A stretch of 64,000 bases of DNA from Maniola hyperantus (taxonomy: Eukaryota; Arthropoda; Insecta; Lepidoptera; Nymphalidae), in assembly GCF_902806685.2 (NCBI RefSeq), contig NC_048555.1:5208001-5272000 (forward strand), written 5' to 3'. The translations under genes and the position numbers were made by a program. Positions 41,651-51,398 of the stretch are shown one piece after another; within the stretch, counting starts at the first letter, position 1, and the number at the start of each line of letters is the position of its first letter. The notes under the pieces are model-generated. The model did no database searches. It was not told the origin of the DNA and saw only the letters and a program-made list of their open reading frames with translations.

Positions 41651-42950
41651 TGCAACAAAGAAAAAACAAGATTATAATTTGTGCTGTGTGAAAATTTCGA
41701 CACGTGGAATTTTCCCGATCAAACACAACTCACCTATTGAACTCCTGGCCACCAATGGTTTTCAGGAGTCCACCCACAACCCATTATCCTCATTTATTTG
41801 GGAAGGTAAAATAACTGGAACTGAAAGGGAAAATCATGAAATTAGGATTTTCTCTAACCAAACCGCCATTTTGTCGAATCCACATTACTTGATTTTTCAC
41901 TCACCATAATTGATGAAACATTGAAATACGTTAGGATGACTAAATTTATAACTATTGTATTTTCCCAGGCGAAGCCATGGGCGAAAAGGAGTGAGATTTT
42001 CCTGGAACGAAAAAATTCGTCTTCACATGTTGACTCCAGAAAAATTCTAAATCTCACCAATCGGTGTTGCCAGACGCAACCCGAGTGTGGCCGCTCTCAT
42101 TTAGTTTGATCATGAAGCCAATTCATTTTTGAATATTTGCGGAACCTAAGGATATATTATAAGAACCGTTTTGTTAATGACTTAACAATAAACAAATGAT
42201 ATTATGGTTTTATTTAATTATTTTGTTTTATTTTTACAACAATTGACAACGAAGCAAACGCCATCTATTGTGGCTCGAATGAACTCTGAACATCGACCCA
42301 CGCGTAGTTCTGCACCTTGATGCTAGGTGGCACCAACATACTTTGAACAAAATTGATTTTTATTAAAAGCGAAACGCTAGTTAGTAGTTCAAAATTTACA
42401 ACGTCACAGGCCCTAGGGCGGTATGTATGCAAATTAACTAAAACATTAGTAGGTACTCTAGTACGTATACAGAGGTCGTTGATGCGAATCGTTTTAATTA
42501 TTTTGTACGCTTTGACCGCGTGGGTTTCGTTTGCCTAATTATTGTGTTGATGAAAAGCTAAGAGCTAGCTAAAATTAATAATAGCTAATTTTGTAATCTT
42601 TAAAAAAAAACGTAATTATATCTTTCTTTTACAGAATTAATTAAGTTTCTCTTAATTACTGCTTTACGCAGAAACAGATCGAATTTTTAACTAAATAACT
42701 TATAAGTACACAGACGAACGAAATAATCCCTTTATCTACTCATGAGATTCACGAACTTATACGTGGAACGAATTTTGTGAGTAAAATAATTAATTAATAA
42801 AAGTTACGAAGTTGGTAACGGTATAAAGGGGCGGCTTCCAAAGTTGTTAATTCAAATTCTTGAGATAAAAAATTCCTACCACAAAATGTTGTGTGCTAAA
42901 TTGTTTTGAAAACTTATTTTGGGCCGAACCGATCATGGCCTTTAGGGCCT
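41651..42950. other. 29-kb Sema intron, nothing recognised
   Basis: AT-rich. Short open frames overlap on both strands at 41680-42110 but have no recognisable domain or splice logic. GAACGAATTTTGTGAGTAAAA-like text at 42766 has no match elsewhere here. Confidence 0.4.
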
Positions 42951-42954
42951 TTTT

Positions 42955-43195
42955 TATTGCGTGTGCTTGAACTTGATGACAATGCAATGATGAGGTCTAG
43001 GTTGCCTAGAAGATGTCTATTTAACCTTGCTTTGAAGGTCTTCTTCTTCTTCTTGAGTCGACGGTCAACTCAAATACGGGCAGCCCAAAAAGCCGCAACC
43101 GCGATAGCTCGGTCGGTAGCCTCGTGTAGCTCCTCGTCCGTGCAGGTTATCGTCATTTTGTGCTTTGAAGGTATTTAGGCAGGAAACACCTGCGA
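42955..43195 (-). mobile_element. LINE 3' end carrying a 122-bp retroposed insert
   Basis: TTGATGACAATGCAATGATG, AGGTCTAGGTTGCCTAGAAG and GTCTATTTAACCTTGCTTTG match the reversed LINE end at 1425-1560; the match resumes at GTATTTAGGCAGGAAACAC (43171). Between them, 43040-43161 is flanked by GCTTTGAAGGT at 43029-43039 and 43162-43172. On the minus strand the insert ends in (GAA)n, as a retroposon tail would. Its source is unknown to me. Confidence 0.65.
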
Positions 43196-43339
43196 CGTGT
43201 GAGCGAGGCCATGTGAACTTTAACACGGTTTTGGCAAAGCCTGAAGAGCTATACTTCATACAGACGGTAACGAAGACCTACCTAGGTGAACCTAAAGCAG
43301 TCCTAAGAATGGATTTGTTAGAACAGGATGTATCGATAT

Positions 43340-43668
43340 TGCTTTTAACTACTAACGTTGCGATAATGAGAAGATCCGTAGGAGAATCTGAGTAACCGAC
43401 ATAGCTCCACGGATTGCGAAACCGCAATGGTAATGGGCAGAGCACATAGTTCGAAAAACCGATAGATGTTGGGGTCCCAAGGCGCTGGAACGGCGAACTC
43501 GCACTGGAAGGCGCAGTGTTGGTAGACCCCTCACTAGGTGGACAGATAACTACTTGTTGTCACAGAGAGCTGCTGGATTCCGGCAGCGCAAGACCGTGGC
43601 GTGTGGAAATCCCTACAAGAGACATATTATGCTCAGCCGTGGACGTCTATCGGTTGACGATGATGATC
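43340..43668 (+). mobile_element. LINE 3' end with (GAT) tail
   Basis: AGCACATAGTTCGAAAAACC, GATGTTGGGGTCCCAAGGCG, CTGGAACGGCGAACTCGCAC, CCCCTCACTAGGTGGACAGA, GCAAGACCGTGGCGTGTGGA and CGGTTGACGATGATGATC. Blocks correspond to the C-terminal coding end seen at 10440-10768. Frames are broken. Confidence 0.65.
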
Positions 43669-44215
43669 AGGTTTCGATTAATCTAGCCTACGTGACAACT
43701 TGGAGTATACACGAAGAAGACTCCTGTAGGACTACTCTGCTAAGAGTGAACGACTGAGAAGATAAATATCAGATGATAGTAAGTATGTACAAAAGTAAAA
43801 CCAACAACGGTAATTACATTTACAAACCAAAAACAATGCATTTTTAATAACAATTCATAAAGCTTTGTTCCCAACTAATGACACACAGATACTATCGCGA
43901 GGGGTAGAGGGAGGGGGGTCGAAACGTTAATTTAGTTAAAAGCACAAAAGACTCACACCCCGTACAGTGGAATAACATTACACGGCTCGGGACGCGGTCG
44001 GAATAGCGATTTACCGAATTTGCACCGGGCCATAAAACAAGCGGGTCCTTGAGCCATCACCAGAAACAATAGCAAGATTTTCAAATAATACATTAGTCCT
44101 ACGCCTACCGCCTGATGGTAGCTAACAATCTAGACCTCATCGTTGTTTTCATTCAGGCATAATAATTGCCCCTGCTAGCATATTTTGGAGAACAACGTCA
44201 ACGTGTAAAATAATA

Positions 44216-44825
44216 AGGACTCTTGTAGGGAGACGCGGGGCGTTGCGCGGCGCGGATAGCATCACGTCGCCAAGTCGTCCGTTTACTGAGAGGCGGTGCA
44301 TGAAATGACGGCGTTGTCTGCAGCGTCGCATGCACAAAGACAATATGGCAAAGTGTGCTCCCATTCATGAAACTGTGTGGCGCTGTGCGGTGCGTGGGGC
44401 GTGGTGCCGCGCCGGACCCTGCACCTACCATTTGTGGCAGTTTTTTCGGATATCCCACAATTCAGAAGTATTTTTGCAATGGAGTACGATTTTACTATAA
44501 CATAATAATTGATAAGTTCTTAAAAAGTTTCCAGCCACTGTAACTAACGAGTAACGACACACGCGTAACTCCCTCTGGGGCTTGGTGGACGCGCCGAGGG
44601 ACGCGACGGCGGCGGCGCGGCGGTAGCTGCAGCACACGCGGCGATGGCCGCTAAGCGTTTCTGCAGAAGCGTTTGCTTGTTATGTGGTGTAGTGCGACGC
44701 GGGACGCAACTCGCCACGCGACGCGCAACGCGCCGCGTCTCCACAAAAGAGCCCTAACGATTTACCCGGCGCTACGCGACGCTGGAAACGCCGCACAACG
44801 CCCCGCCTCTCCCTAAAACAGCCCT
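44216..44825. mobile_element. GC-rich element with long inverted ends
   Basis: AGGACTCTTGTAGGGAGACG with GGGCGTTGCGCGGCG on the left, and inverse AGGGCTGTTTTAGGGAGAGG with GGGCGTTGTGCGGCG at the right end. AATA flanks both sides (44212-44215 and 44826-44829). A second terminal-like sequence, GGGCTCTTTTGTGGAGACGC, lies 70 bases inside the right end on the minus strand. Most of 44540-44820 is rich in CpG and ACGCG. No credible protein. Confidence 0.5.
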
Positions 44826-44924
44826 AATAGTTTAAAGTTACTTTACTTAATTTTAGGTAAGAGTACCTCAGACTAAAGAGTCATTTTAAAATAAGATTCA
44901 AGCTAAATTATGTGAAACCTTCAA

Positions 44925-44985
44925 AGAACTTTAAAGTAAGAATGAATAGGCATCATTAGATAACGGAGTCAGGTAACGTCTTACG
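44925..44985 (+). mobile_element. LINE 3' end fragment
   Basis: ACTTTAAAGTAAGAATGAAT, AGGCATCATTAGATAACGGA and GTCAGGTAACGTCTTA match FKxRVNRHH-type text at 18660-18720. A remnant of about 60 bases. Confidence 0.4.
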
Positions 44986-45223
44986 ATGAAACAATGCCCC
45001 CATTTGCTGAACAAGTTCAAGGTGACTGTGAGAATGAATTGGTTTTATTTTCCAAGCGCCCCCTCACAAATAGAAAGACGACTCCCTCTTATAAAACCAT
45101 TTGCGCTATTCAAAAGTGCTTCTCACATGCCTATGTGTGTGCTTATAAATTCTATATTATTGTATCAGTCCTGAAATAATACTCTTGGTTTCTATTCGGT
45201 TACAACTTTTTGAAAGACATGTA

Positions 45224-45362
45224 CAGTATGCGGCAGAAAATAATGTACATCGACCTTTAGAAAGAGATAGCGGTTTTGTAGAGCATTGTCTCTGTCGTTG
45301 AAACCGACAAAACGTCATAAAGGTAGGTATGAGTGACAGAGACAACGATTTTTACATCGATA
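45224..45362. mobile_element. Palindromic MITE, CAGTACGCGGC family, right end lost
   Basis: TA|CAGTATGCGGCAGAAAATAA at the left, GTACATCGACCTTTAGAAAG and GAGCATTGTCTCTGTCGTTG inside. The right arm stops after GAGACAACGATTTTTACATC. Confidence 0.65.
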
Positions 45363-45818
45363 TTTTGTAGGGACAAAGCGCGCGTATAAGCTAGAATCGA
45401 TATAAAAACAAAATAATTTTAAAGGTAAATGGTGATATAGGATAGTAATGGTGATCTTATGTAAAACATTTACTAAGGACTAGCGACCGCCCGCGTTTGC
45501 GTTTTCGTTTTTCGAAATTGCCACTTGAAATCAGGAATTCATCAAATCTTATCTAAACTCATACAATTCGAAGCTAAGATTAGTTTTGCTGGAACGAACT
45601 TCCAATATGCTAAAACTTGCTTCGGTATAATGAAATTTGCTTGTTACAAAAAAGTTTTAGCTAACTTCACAGCTTAAACTTCCAATCTGGAGCATCACGT
45701 AGTTTCTTGAAATACCAATTGTAAGTTTTATTTCTTATTTAACTTTCACGTGTTCGGTGGTTTGTATTAATTTGCTGCTGGTTTGAGAGACAACGTAAAA
45801 TTAATAAAATAAAATTCA

Positions 45819-46142
45819 ACATGGCTAATATTCTTTATAAAAAAAAAAAAAATATCTGTACTATTTACTAATGTAATAGCACTGATAGCTTAGTGGTTCG
45901 CCTTCTTTTCGGGAGGTCGGGGGTTAAATCACTAACTTTTCGGAGTTATGTGCGTTTTTAAAACAATGAAATATCACTTGCTTTAACGGTGAAGGAAAAC
46001 ATCGTGAGGAAACCTGCATGCCTAAGAGTTCTCCATGTTCTCAAAAGTATGTGAAGTCTGCCAATCCGCATTGGGCCAGCGTGGCAGACTATGGCCTAAA
46101 CATATGGCAGTAGTGGGCCGGTAATGGGTTAATCATGATGAA
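45819..46142 (+). mobile_element. SINE tail, then full-length tRNA-derived SINE
   Basis: AACATGGCTAATATTCTTTA with a poly-A run (45819-45852) is the tail of the GGTTCAAAC SINE family. From 45881: ACTGATAGCTTAGTGGTTCG, GGGAGGTCGGGGGTTAAATC, CACTTGCTTTAACGGTGAAG, GTGTGAAGTCTGCC-like text and AATGGGTTAATCATGATGA, the second SINE family. Its B box is degraded (GGTTAAATC). Confidence 0.65.
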
Positions 46143-46329
46143 ATATTAATATAACAAAGTGTAAACTTCTGTATTTGCTACATCTTTTCTCAACGAATTA
46201 ACTGGTTTTAATAAAATTTTCGCCCTGAAAAGTATAGAGGACATTTTATCCCGAAAAAATAAAAGGCATAGACCTATAATACTAAAATAGATGGGCCGAA
46301 GTTGAAGGTTAAAGCAAGTTTGTATCTTA

Positions 46330-46572
46330 CATGATCAACCTATTGCCGACCCACTACTGAGTGACCCGTCCTCTCAGAATGAGAAGGATTTAGGGATAGG
46401 TCATAGTCCGTCACGCTGGACAAGTATGGATTGGCAGACTTCACACTCCTTAAAGAACATTATGAAGAACTCTCAGGCACACAGGATTCCTCACGATGTT
46501 TTCCTTCACCGTTAAAGCAAGTGATAGGTATTTGATTGCTTAAAACGCACATAACTCGGAAAAGTTTGAGGT
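46330..46572 (-). mobile_element. tRNA-derived SINE, minus orientation
   Basis: CATGATCAACCTATTGCCGA, CCCGTCCTCTCAGAATGAGA, AGACTTCACACTCCTTAAAG, CCTCACGATGTTTTCCTTCA and CCGTTAAAGCAAGTGAT, then AACGCACATAACTCGGAAAA. With the plus copy at 45881-46142 it makes an inverted pair 190 bases apart. Confidence 0.65.
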
Positions 46573-46982
46573 AGATTAAAACAATTACGCCTAATTCTTC
46601 ACTTAGCATAATAAACATCGATATATCGCTATTTATGTTATTTTTCCACCCTGATAGACCAGCGATGGTGTATGCAATGCCGCTAAGTGCGAGGGGAGTA
46701 AAGTCTTTCTATATTCAAATACGAGCCAAAAATCTTTACAAATGCAAACGAGAGGGACTTATAAGGTAGTGGAGGCGTTGGAGAGAGACGGGAATATTGT
46801 GCATACGACTTAGCTCTGCGGTCGTGGTAGAAACAAGAGGTTCTTCCCACTTCAGCCACTGTGGTTAAAAGTACCCCAACTTTGCTACGAATTCAAGTGG
46901 AGTTGGAAAAACAAATAAATTTATATACTTACTATAGGTAGAATATACAACTTCCCCTTGCTACATTATGTAACATGTATTT

Positions 46983-47420
46983 AATACAATTTTTACAGGC
47001 GAATTAGCTTTTTCCTCGACTTTGTCCGTGCGGATTTAGGTTTGCAGGGTTCCGTATCCGAAGGGTGCCAACGGGAACCTATTACTAAGCCTCCGTTTTC
47101 CGTCCGTCCGTCCATCCGTTTGTCTGTCAGTGGGCTGTATCTCGTAAACCACGATACGTAGAGAGTTGACATTTTCACAAAATATGTAATTTCTATTGCC
47201 GCTATAACAACAAATACTTTTTAAAAATTCCAAAATGGCCACCATGAAAAAAAGTGTTATTTCTCGATGGGACGGAACCCTACGTATGCAAATCCGAGTG
47301 GCACTTGACCTTTTTAAATATATCGCTTGAGTTTCTCAAAATCCTGTCGCAGAAAATCGTTTTCACGTATCTTTTATAAACCTAAATCCACGAGGACGAA
47401 TTCGCAGGCATCTGCTAGTA
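46983..47420. mobile_element. Inverted Helitron-like ends around a GGGTTCCGTA repeat
   Basis: Left: CTCGACTTTGTCCGTGCGGATTTAGGTTT (minus-type 3' end). Right: AAACCTAAATCCACGAGGAC and GCAGGCATCTGCTAG|T (plus-type 3' end). Between, AGGGTTCCGTATCCGAAGGG to GGGACGGAACCCTACGT is a complete GGGTTCCGTA-type element (47043-47285) with CCGTCCGTCCGTCCATCCGT inside. Confidence 0.55.
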
Positions 47421-47785
47421 GTAAATATTTCCATGGATACGCCATTGTAAGTAAAAGAGAATATGAAAAAAGAAATCGATATATTTTATCTTGATCTTTC
47501 AATATAAGAAAAAATCGTAAAGCGAACAATAAATATCGGAACGCAAAGAAAGCAAAAAAAACTCTTTTAATTGAATCCGCACCGAGAGTTTGTTGAAAAT
47601 TTGTTGACGGGAAAAGGAAATAAAAAAGCGAATCGAATGAGATTTTTTTTCTTCAATATTGGAATAATGTGTTTGATGTACATTGTTTTGGACTCTTACT
47701 TTTTTATCTAAACAGACCATACCAAAAACCAATCGAGAGTTGAAAGTTTTCAAACTTTAGCGCGGCAACCATCTGGGTTGATATA
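47421..47785. other. 29-kb Sema intron, nothing recognised
   Basis: A-rich sequence with AAAAGCGAATCGAATGAGATTTTTTTTC. No repeat end or gene. Confidence 0.4.
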
Positions 47786-48060
47786 CAGTGAAACCTGGTT
47801 AAGTGGGACCTGGATAAGTGAGAAACCTCAATTATTGAGAGTAGCAATGAGGTCCCGGTACTTTTTCATTGTGACTTTTTGAACCTGGTTAAATGAAATT
47901 TAAATTCTAAGACTTTTTCGATGTTTACCTCTATAATTGAGACTCTGTAGGTAGCTCAATTACCTGTATAAGTGAGACAAATGAAGGTTTTAACACATTT
48001 TGACACGTTTGTTTACATTTCGCGTCGTCTTTCGCGCATGGATTTTCCTTAGGCAACCTT
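47786..48060. mobile_element. pogo/Tigger-like terminus with subterminal repeats
   Basis: TA|CAGTGAAACCTGGTTAAGTG is a classic pogo-group start. The motif ACCTGGATAAGTGAGAAACC, AACCTGGTTAAATGAAATTT and ACCTGTATAAGTGAGACAAA follows in repeated form, like transposase-binding sites. I could not find the matching right end, and no transposase is visible. Confidence 0.55.
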
Positions 48061-48639
48061 AGTATTTCTTGTTCCTTGCTTCCTGGATTGTATTGAATTA
48101 AAAAATCTAACTTTATTGGTAGCTTTGGCTAGATTTCATTGGCCCACCCATCGCGGCACGTTCGTGTATGTACCTACCTCCGATTGATAAAATACGTTTT
48201 ATTTGGTTAACTTCTGTCAACCAATGTGGCGAGGTTGTCCGTCACAGGTAGTTAAATAAAAGATCGTCTAAGTTGGGTTGAGGTTGAGTCTATTCTGAAT
48301 CGCATAGTATGAGACCTCAAGGCATAGAATACAGCACATATTGGCAGTTGGCACAGAGCTAAAGCAACTCACATTTTCTAAAATAATCCAAAGTAAACAG
48401 AATTATATCCCCACAAAATATTTAACAAAGTGAAGAAAAGTGAAAAATTCACGTGATTGCCTTCTTTGAAATATTTAAGCAAGGACGCTTCGCATTGTTT
48501 CGACTATGCGGCAATGTGCAATGAGCCTAATAAAACCAAAAATAAAACCCATTTCTCCAGCCTAATCTTCAAAAAAGATGAACCAATTTAGATGGCAAAG
48601 TTTCGCAGGACTTTGCTAAGGGTGATATAGGATAAATAT

Positions 48640-48845
48640 CGCAGACTAGTGTCTATTATTTTTTCAAGGCACAACTGCTTAACCGATTTTGACGAAATTT
48701 AGTACAGACAAAGCTTGCATCCCGGAGACGGGCACACGCTACTCTTTATACCTACCGGAAAATCAAACAGTTGTAACTTTTTGATTTTCCGGTATTCTAA
48801 AAAAAACCTAAATCCACGTGGACGAAAACGTAAGCATCATATTTT
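48640..48845 (+). mobile_element. Helitron-like repeat
   Basis: AACTGCTTAACCGATTTTGA, AAATTTAGTACAGACAAAGC, TTGCATCCCGGAGACGGGCA, AAACCTAAATCCACGTGGAC and GCATCATATTTTAG. A short inner palindrome (GGAAAATCAAACAGTTG...TTTTTGATTTTCC) breaks the usual block order. Confidence 0.55.
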
Positions 48846-49267
48846 AGCAGTAAACATTTCGTATCATATTGTTCGTTCTGAGAATAATTTCACTGTCTGT
48901 TTTCTGTTAGTAAGCGAGTTTGAATAAATATTTGTTGCTATTTATTACGAAGGTCTTTCATTTTATTATTATTGATATGATTTATGTAAAGCGAAATTGA
49001 TAGAAGTTGATGTCTTTTTTTCGCGTAACAAGTAAACATGTTTTCATATTTTCCAATATTATTATCGCGGGAAAATAGATGGGCTGAGAAAGTCGAAACT
49101 TTTAATGGAAACGTAATAAGTCTGTATTACTTGTAAGTTATTACTAAATATTATACTTAGTTTAGTAATTTCATATCATTTTATGATGAAAATATCTGAA
49201 ACAGTTCTAAATTAAAGAAATACCTATCGAAGACATAAAATTACTTTTTCTACACTTGAGGATCACA

Positions 49268-49450
49268 ACCCATATTATTATAAATACGAAAGTGTGTTTG
49301 TTTGTCCTTCAATCACGTCGCAACAGAGCAACGGATTGAAGTGATTTTTTGCATGGTTATTATATTTGAAGACCTGAAAAGTGACAAGCTACTTTTTATC
49401 CCGGAAAATCAAAGAGTTCCCACGAGATTTTTGAAAACCTAAATAAACGC
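49268..49450 (+). mobile_element. Helitron-like repeat, 3' end missing
   Basis: CCCATATTATTATAAATACG, AAGTGTGTTTGTTTGTCCTT, AGTGATTTTTTGCATGGTTA, GACCTGAAAAGTGACAAGCT and GAGTTCCCACGAGATTTTTG. The CTAGT end is replaced by part of a SINE that starts at about 49455. Confidence 0.6.
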
Positions 49451-49454
49451 AGAC

Positions 49455-49852
49455 ACGCTTGGCGGCGCAAAGTCGTTCCGCAAAGCGATTTAGAGTTCCG
49501 GTACGGTGCTGTGTAGGTACCAAAGGGGTATGGATTTGGTAAAAACTAGCTTATGCTCGCGATTTCGTCCGCGTGGACTACACAAATTTCAAATCCCTAT
49601 TTCACCCCCTTAGGGGTTGAATTTTCCAAAATTCTTTCTTAGCGGATGCCTACGTCATAATAGCTATCTGCATGCCAAATATCCGCCCGATCCGTCGAGT
49701 AGTTTGAGCTGTGCGTTGATATATCAGTCAGTCAGTCAGCCTTTTCATTTATATATTTAGAAGGTTGCCATACCTCTTCCAGGTTATTACACTTCCATCT
49801 TAGACTGCATCAACACTTACCATGAGGTGAGATTGCAGTCAAGGGCTTCAAA
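49455..49852 (+). mobile_element. SINE (CAGTCAAGGGCTT family) split by a Helitron-like repeat
   Basis: SINE body at 49455-49545 (AAGCGATTTAGAGTTCCGGT, ACGGTGCTGTG) and end at 49763-49850 (CATCTTAGACTGCATCAACA, GAGATTGCAGTCAAGGGCTT). Inside, 49546-49760 is a minus 'GTCAGT'-type Helitron: CTAGCTTATGCTCGCGATTT to TATATATTTAGA. It ends only about 60 bases left of the Sema exon at 49910-50006. Confidence 0.65.
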
Positions 49853-49909
49853 AAAAATTCAAAAATAGCTTTTTAGTACATTACCAATAGATAGTATCAA
49901 GGAACATAC

Positions 49910-50006
49910 CTGCCGCCGACAAGTAAATAATTGCCGTCTCGTAGCAGCAGCCTGAAGTAATCTGTGTGTGTATCGTTGCCCAGGAACTTGTGCGTGTCAT
50001 CGACTC
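49910..50006 (-). CDS. Sema1a: Sema-1a coding exon, start of the Sema domain
   Basis: This is the most 5' exon I can find. The minus strand reads TTACAG|GAGTCGAT at the acceptor and GGCGGCAG|GTATGTTC at the donor. The 97 bases hold 2 nt of a split codon, 31 full codons starting VDDTHKFLGND and running through DYFRLLL to NYLLVG-G, and 2 nt (AG) of a split Arg codon completed by the next exon. The F-LL-DG-LLVG-GRN pattern is the usual beginning of the semaphorin propeller. The reading frame used here differs from the longer open frame over the same bases, which carries no semaphorin similarity. The missing upstream exon should end with one base of an xGA codon (Gly or Arg) and carry the signal peptide. 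Confidence 0.9.
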
Positions 50007-50027
50007 CTGTAACAAATAGGGTAAGTC

Positions 50028-50180
50028 ATCATCATCATCAGCCTGTGGACGTCCACTGTTGGACATAGGCCTTCCCTAAAGAGCGCCACCACACCCGGTC
50101 CTCAGCCTTCCTCATCCAGCCACTTCCCGCCAGCCTCTTTATATCGTCGGTCCATCGTGCTGGAGGGTCGAATAGGGTAA
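50028..50180 (-). mobile_element. LINE 3' end fragment, second type
   Basis: CATCATCATCATCAGCCTGT, GGACGTCCACTGTTGGACAT, AGGCCTTCCCTAAAGAGCGC, CTTCCTCATCCAGCCACTTC and TCGTCGGTCCATCGTGCTGG. The minus frame gives a different C-terminal tail from the 1592-type fragments. It begins only 22 bases upstream of the acceptor of the Sema exon at 49910-50006, close to where its branch point should be. Confidence 0.6.
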
Positions 50181-50205
50181 GTGTTAGGTAATTTTCATAT
50201 TTTTT

Positions 50206-50670
50206 AACCGACTTCAAAAAAAGGAGGAGGTTCGTCGGAATCTTTTAATTTTATGTATGTTCCCCGATTACTCGAAGACGCTTGGACCGATTTTGAAAAT
50301 TCTTTTTTCGTTTGAAAGGGTATACTTCAAAGTTGGTCCCATTTAAACTTTGTGAAGATATGATGAACATCTTCGAAGATAGATAATGGAACTCCTCAAC
50401 GGATAAGAGTAAATTGCTCGCGATCAGTGTAATAGCTTAGTAAACAGTAGATTTTTAACCAGGCATAGCATATTTTAATACGTGCCAATGCGGTGCCATT
50501 GTGGAGTCTCATAAAAGTATGAAGTCTAGACGATTCGCGTAGCTAAAGCTAATTGGCACCGGCACCAAAAAGTATTATTATGGAACTATATTAACTCTTG
50601 TATACATAATATATTCGGTAATAAATTAAATTATTTTTCAATTTTTAGTGTTTGTGTATCGAAGTCGGTT
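50206..50670 (+). mobile_element. AACCGACTTC terminal-repeat element, collinear copy
   Basis: Starts AACCGACTTCAAAAAAAGGA and ends TATCGAAGTCGGTT, giving short inverted ends AACCGACTTC. Inside are TTACTCGAAGACGCTTGGAC, GATGAACATCTTCGAAGATA and ATACATAATATATTCGGTAA. 465 bp. The copy at 15.6 kb has the right half inverted and the middle shortened. Confidence 0.7.
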
Positions 50671-51051
50671 TTTATTTTTTTTGTAATTTTTTTATTGTTT
50701 CTATAAAACAGACATAAGGATCTCACCAAAAACATTCCATGTAAAGGTTACCAACTCACAAGTTCATAATGCTTTCACTGTTAATAAGTTATGAGATCTC
50801 TAGTAGAGCCAAGCCCCTAGCTGAGCTTCGCTTTGTACTGCCCATGAGGTTGGTCCCGAGTCCAAAGTAGTTATTAAGTGCTCTTGACTGTATCACATTT
50901 ATTACAATAAATAAGTAACTGGTCTGATCTGATATTAAGTTGTGGGCTCAACCAATGAGCAACGGTTGCATGGAAGATGCAATAAAAAGAACGTCGTCGC
51001 CATCGCAATCTGCAGTTCGAAGCGCTGCGTTTACTTCCTTGCGGTCGTCTG

Positions 51052-51185
51052 ATCATCATCAACGTCAATGATAGACGTCTACTGCTGGACAAAGATCTTC
51101 TTCCACAATCTTGTGCCGCCTGAATCCAGCAGCTCCCTACGTCTGTCCACCGTTTTTCGGTGCGAGGTCACCTTGGTCACAATCT
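51052..51185 (-). mobile_element. LINE 3' end fragment
   Basis: CATCATCAACGTCAATGATA, GACGTCTACTGCTGGACAAA, TGTGCCGCCTGAATCCAGCA, GCTCCCTACGTCTGTCCACC and TTTCGGTGCGAGGTCACCTT. Same family as 1592-1735 and 14558-14790. Confidence 0.6.
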
Positions 51186-51398
51186 GCGGTAGTTATTATG
51201 AAAATATTAGTTCACGCGTACGCGCATATTATTTGTGACGTCCGTCCCGTTCAGTAGCCGTCGCGCGTCTCCTTTCACGATTTGTGTCTTCCTAGCCTTT
51301 ATTCGTACAAACTACATCATCTACATCTATAAAAAAATATTCAAGCATTTTTTTGAAACTTATTCTATAAATAACACACCAAAACAAGAAAAAAACCT

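Larger units (their letters stand above)
1..50006 (-). other. Sema1a: Semaphorin-1a-like gene, partial (seven coding exons and their introns)
   Basis: Seven exons on the minus strand join into one continuous reading frame of 313 complete codons covering the N-terminal and middle part of a Sema beta-propeller. Class 1 semaphorins are membrane-bound guidance cues that bind plexin A and steer axons and other cells. Recognisable Sema stretches appear in the right order: LLVGGR, VVYNLSL, CQNYIRVL, GTNSFKP, ELYSGTVADFSG, YFFFRETA, RVARVC, WTSFLKSRLNCS, FYFNEIQ, GSAVCAFS and NSNWLPV. These fit Sema-1a better than Sema-2a or Sema-5. Exon phases match at every junction. The intron after the exon at 49910-50006 is 29.3 kb; the others are 0.5-8.5 kb. 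The gene runs off the left edge, so the rest of the Sema domain, PSI, transmembrane and cytoplasmic parts lie beyond base 1. I did not find the first coding exon with the signal peptide between 50007 and 64000. Confidence 0.93.

Noticed and set aside
44149..44744. Several overlapping frames in GC-rich DNA
   Set aside because: High GC lowers stop frequency in all frames. The sequence is better explained as an inverted-repeat element.
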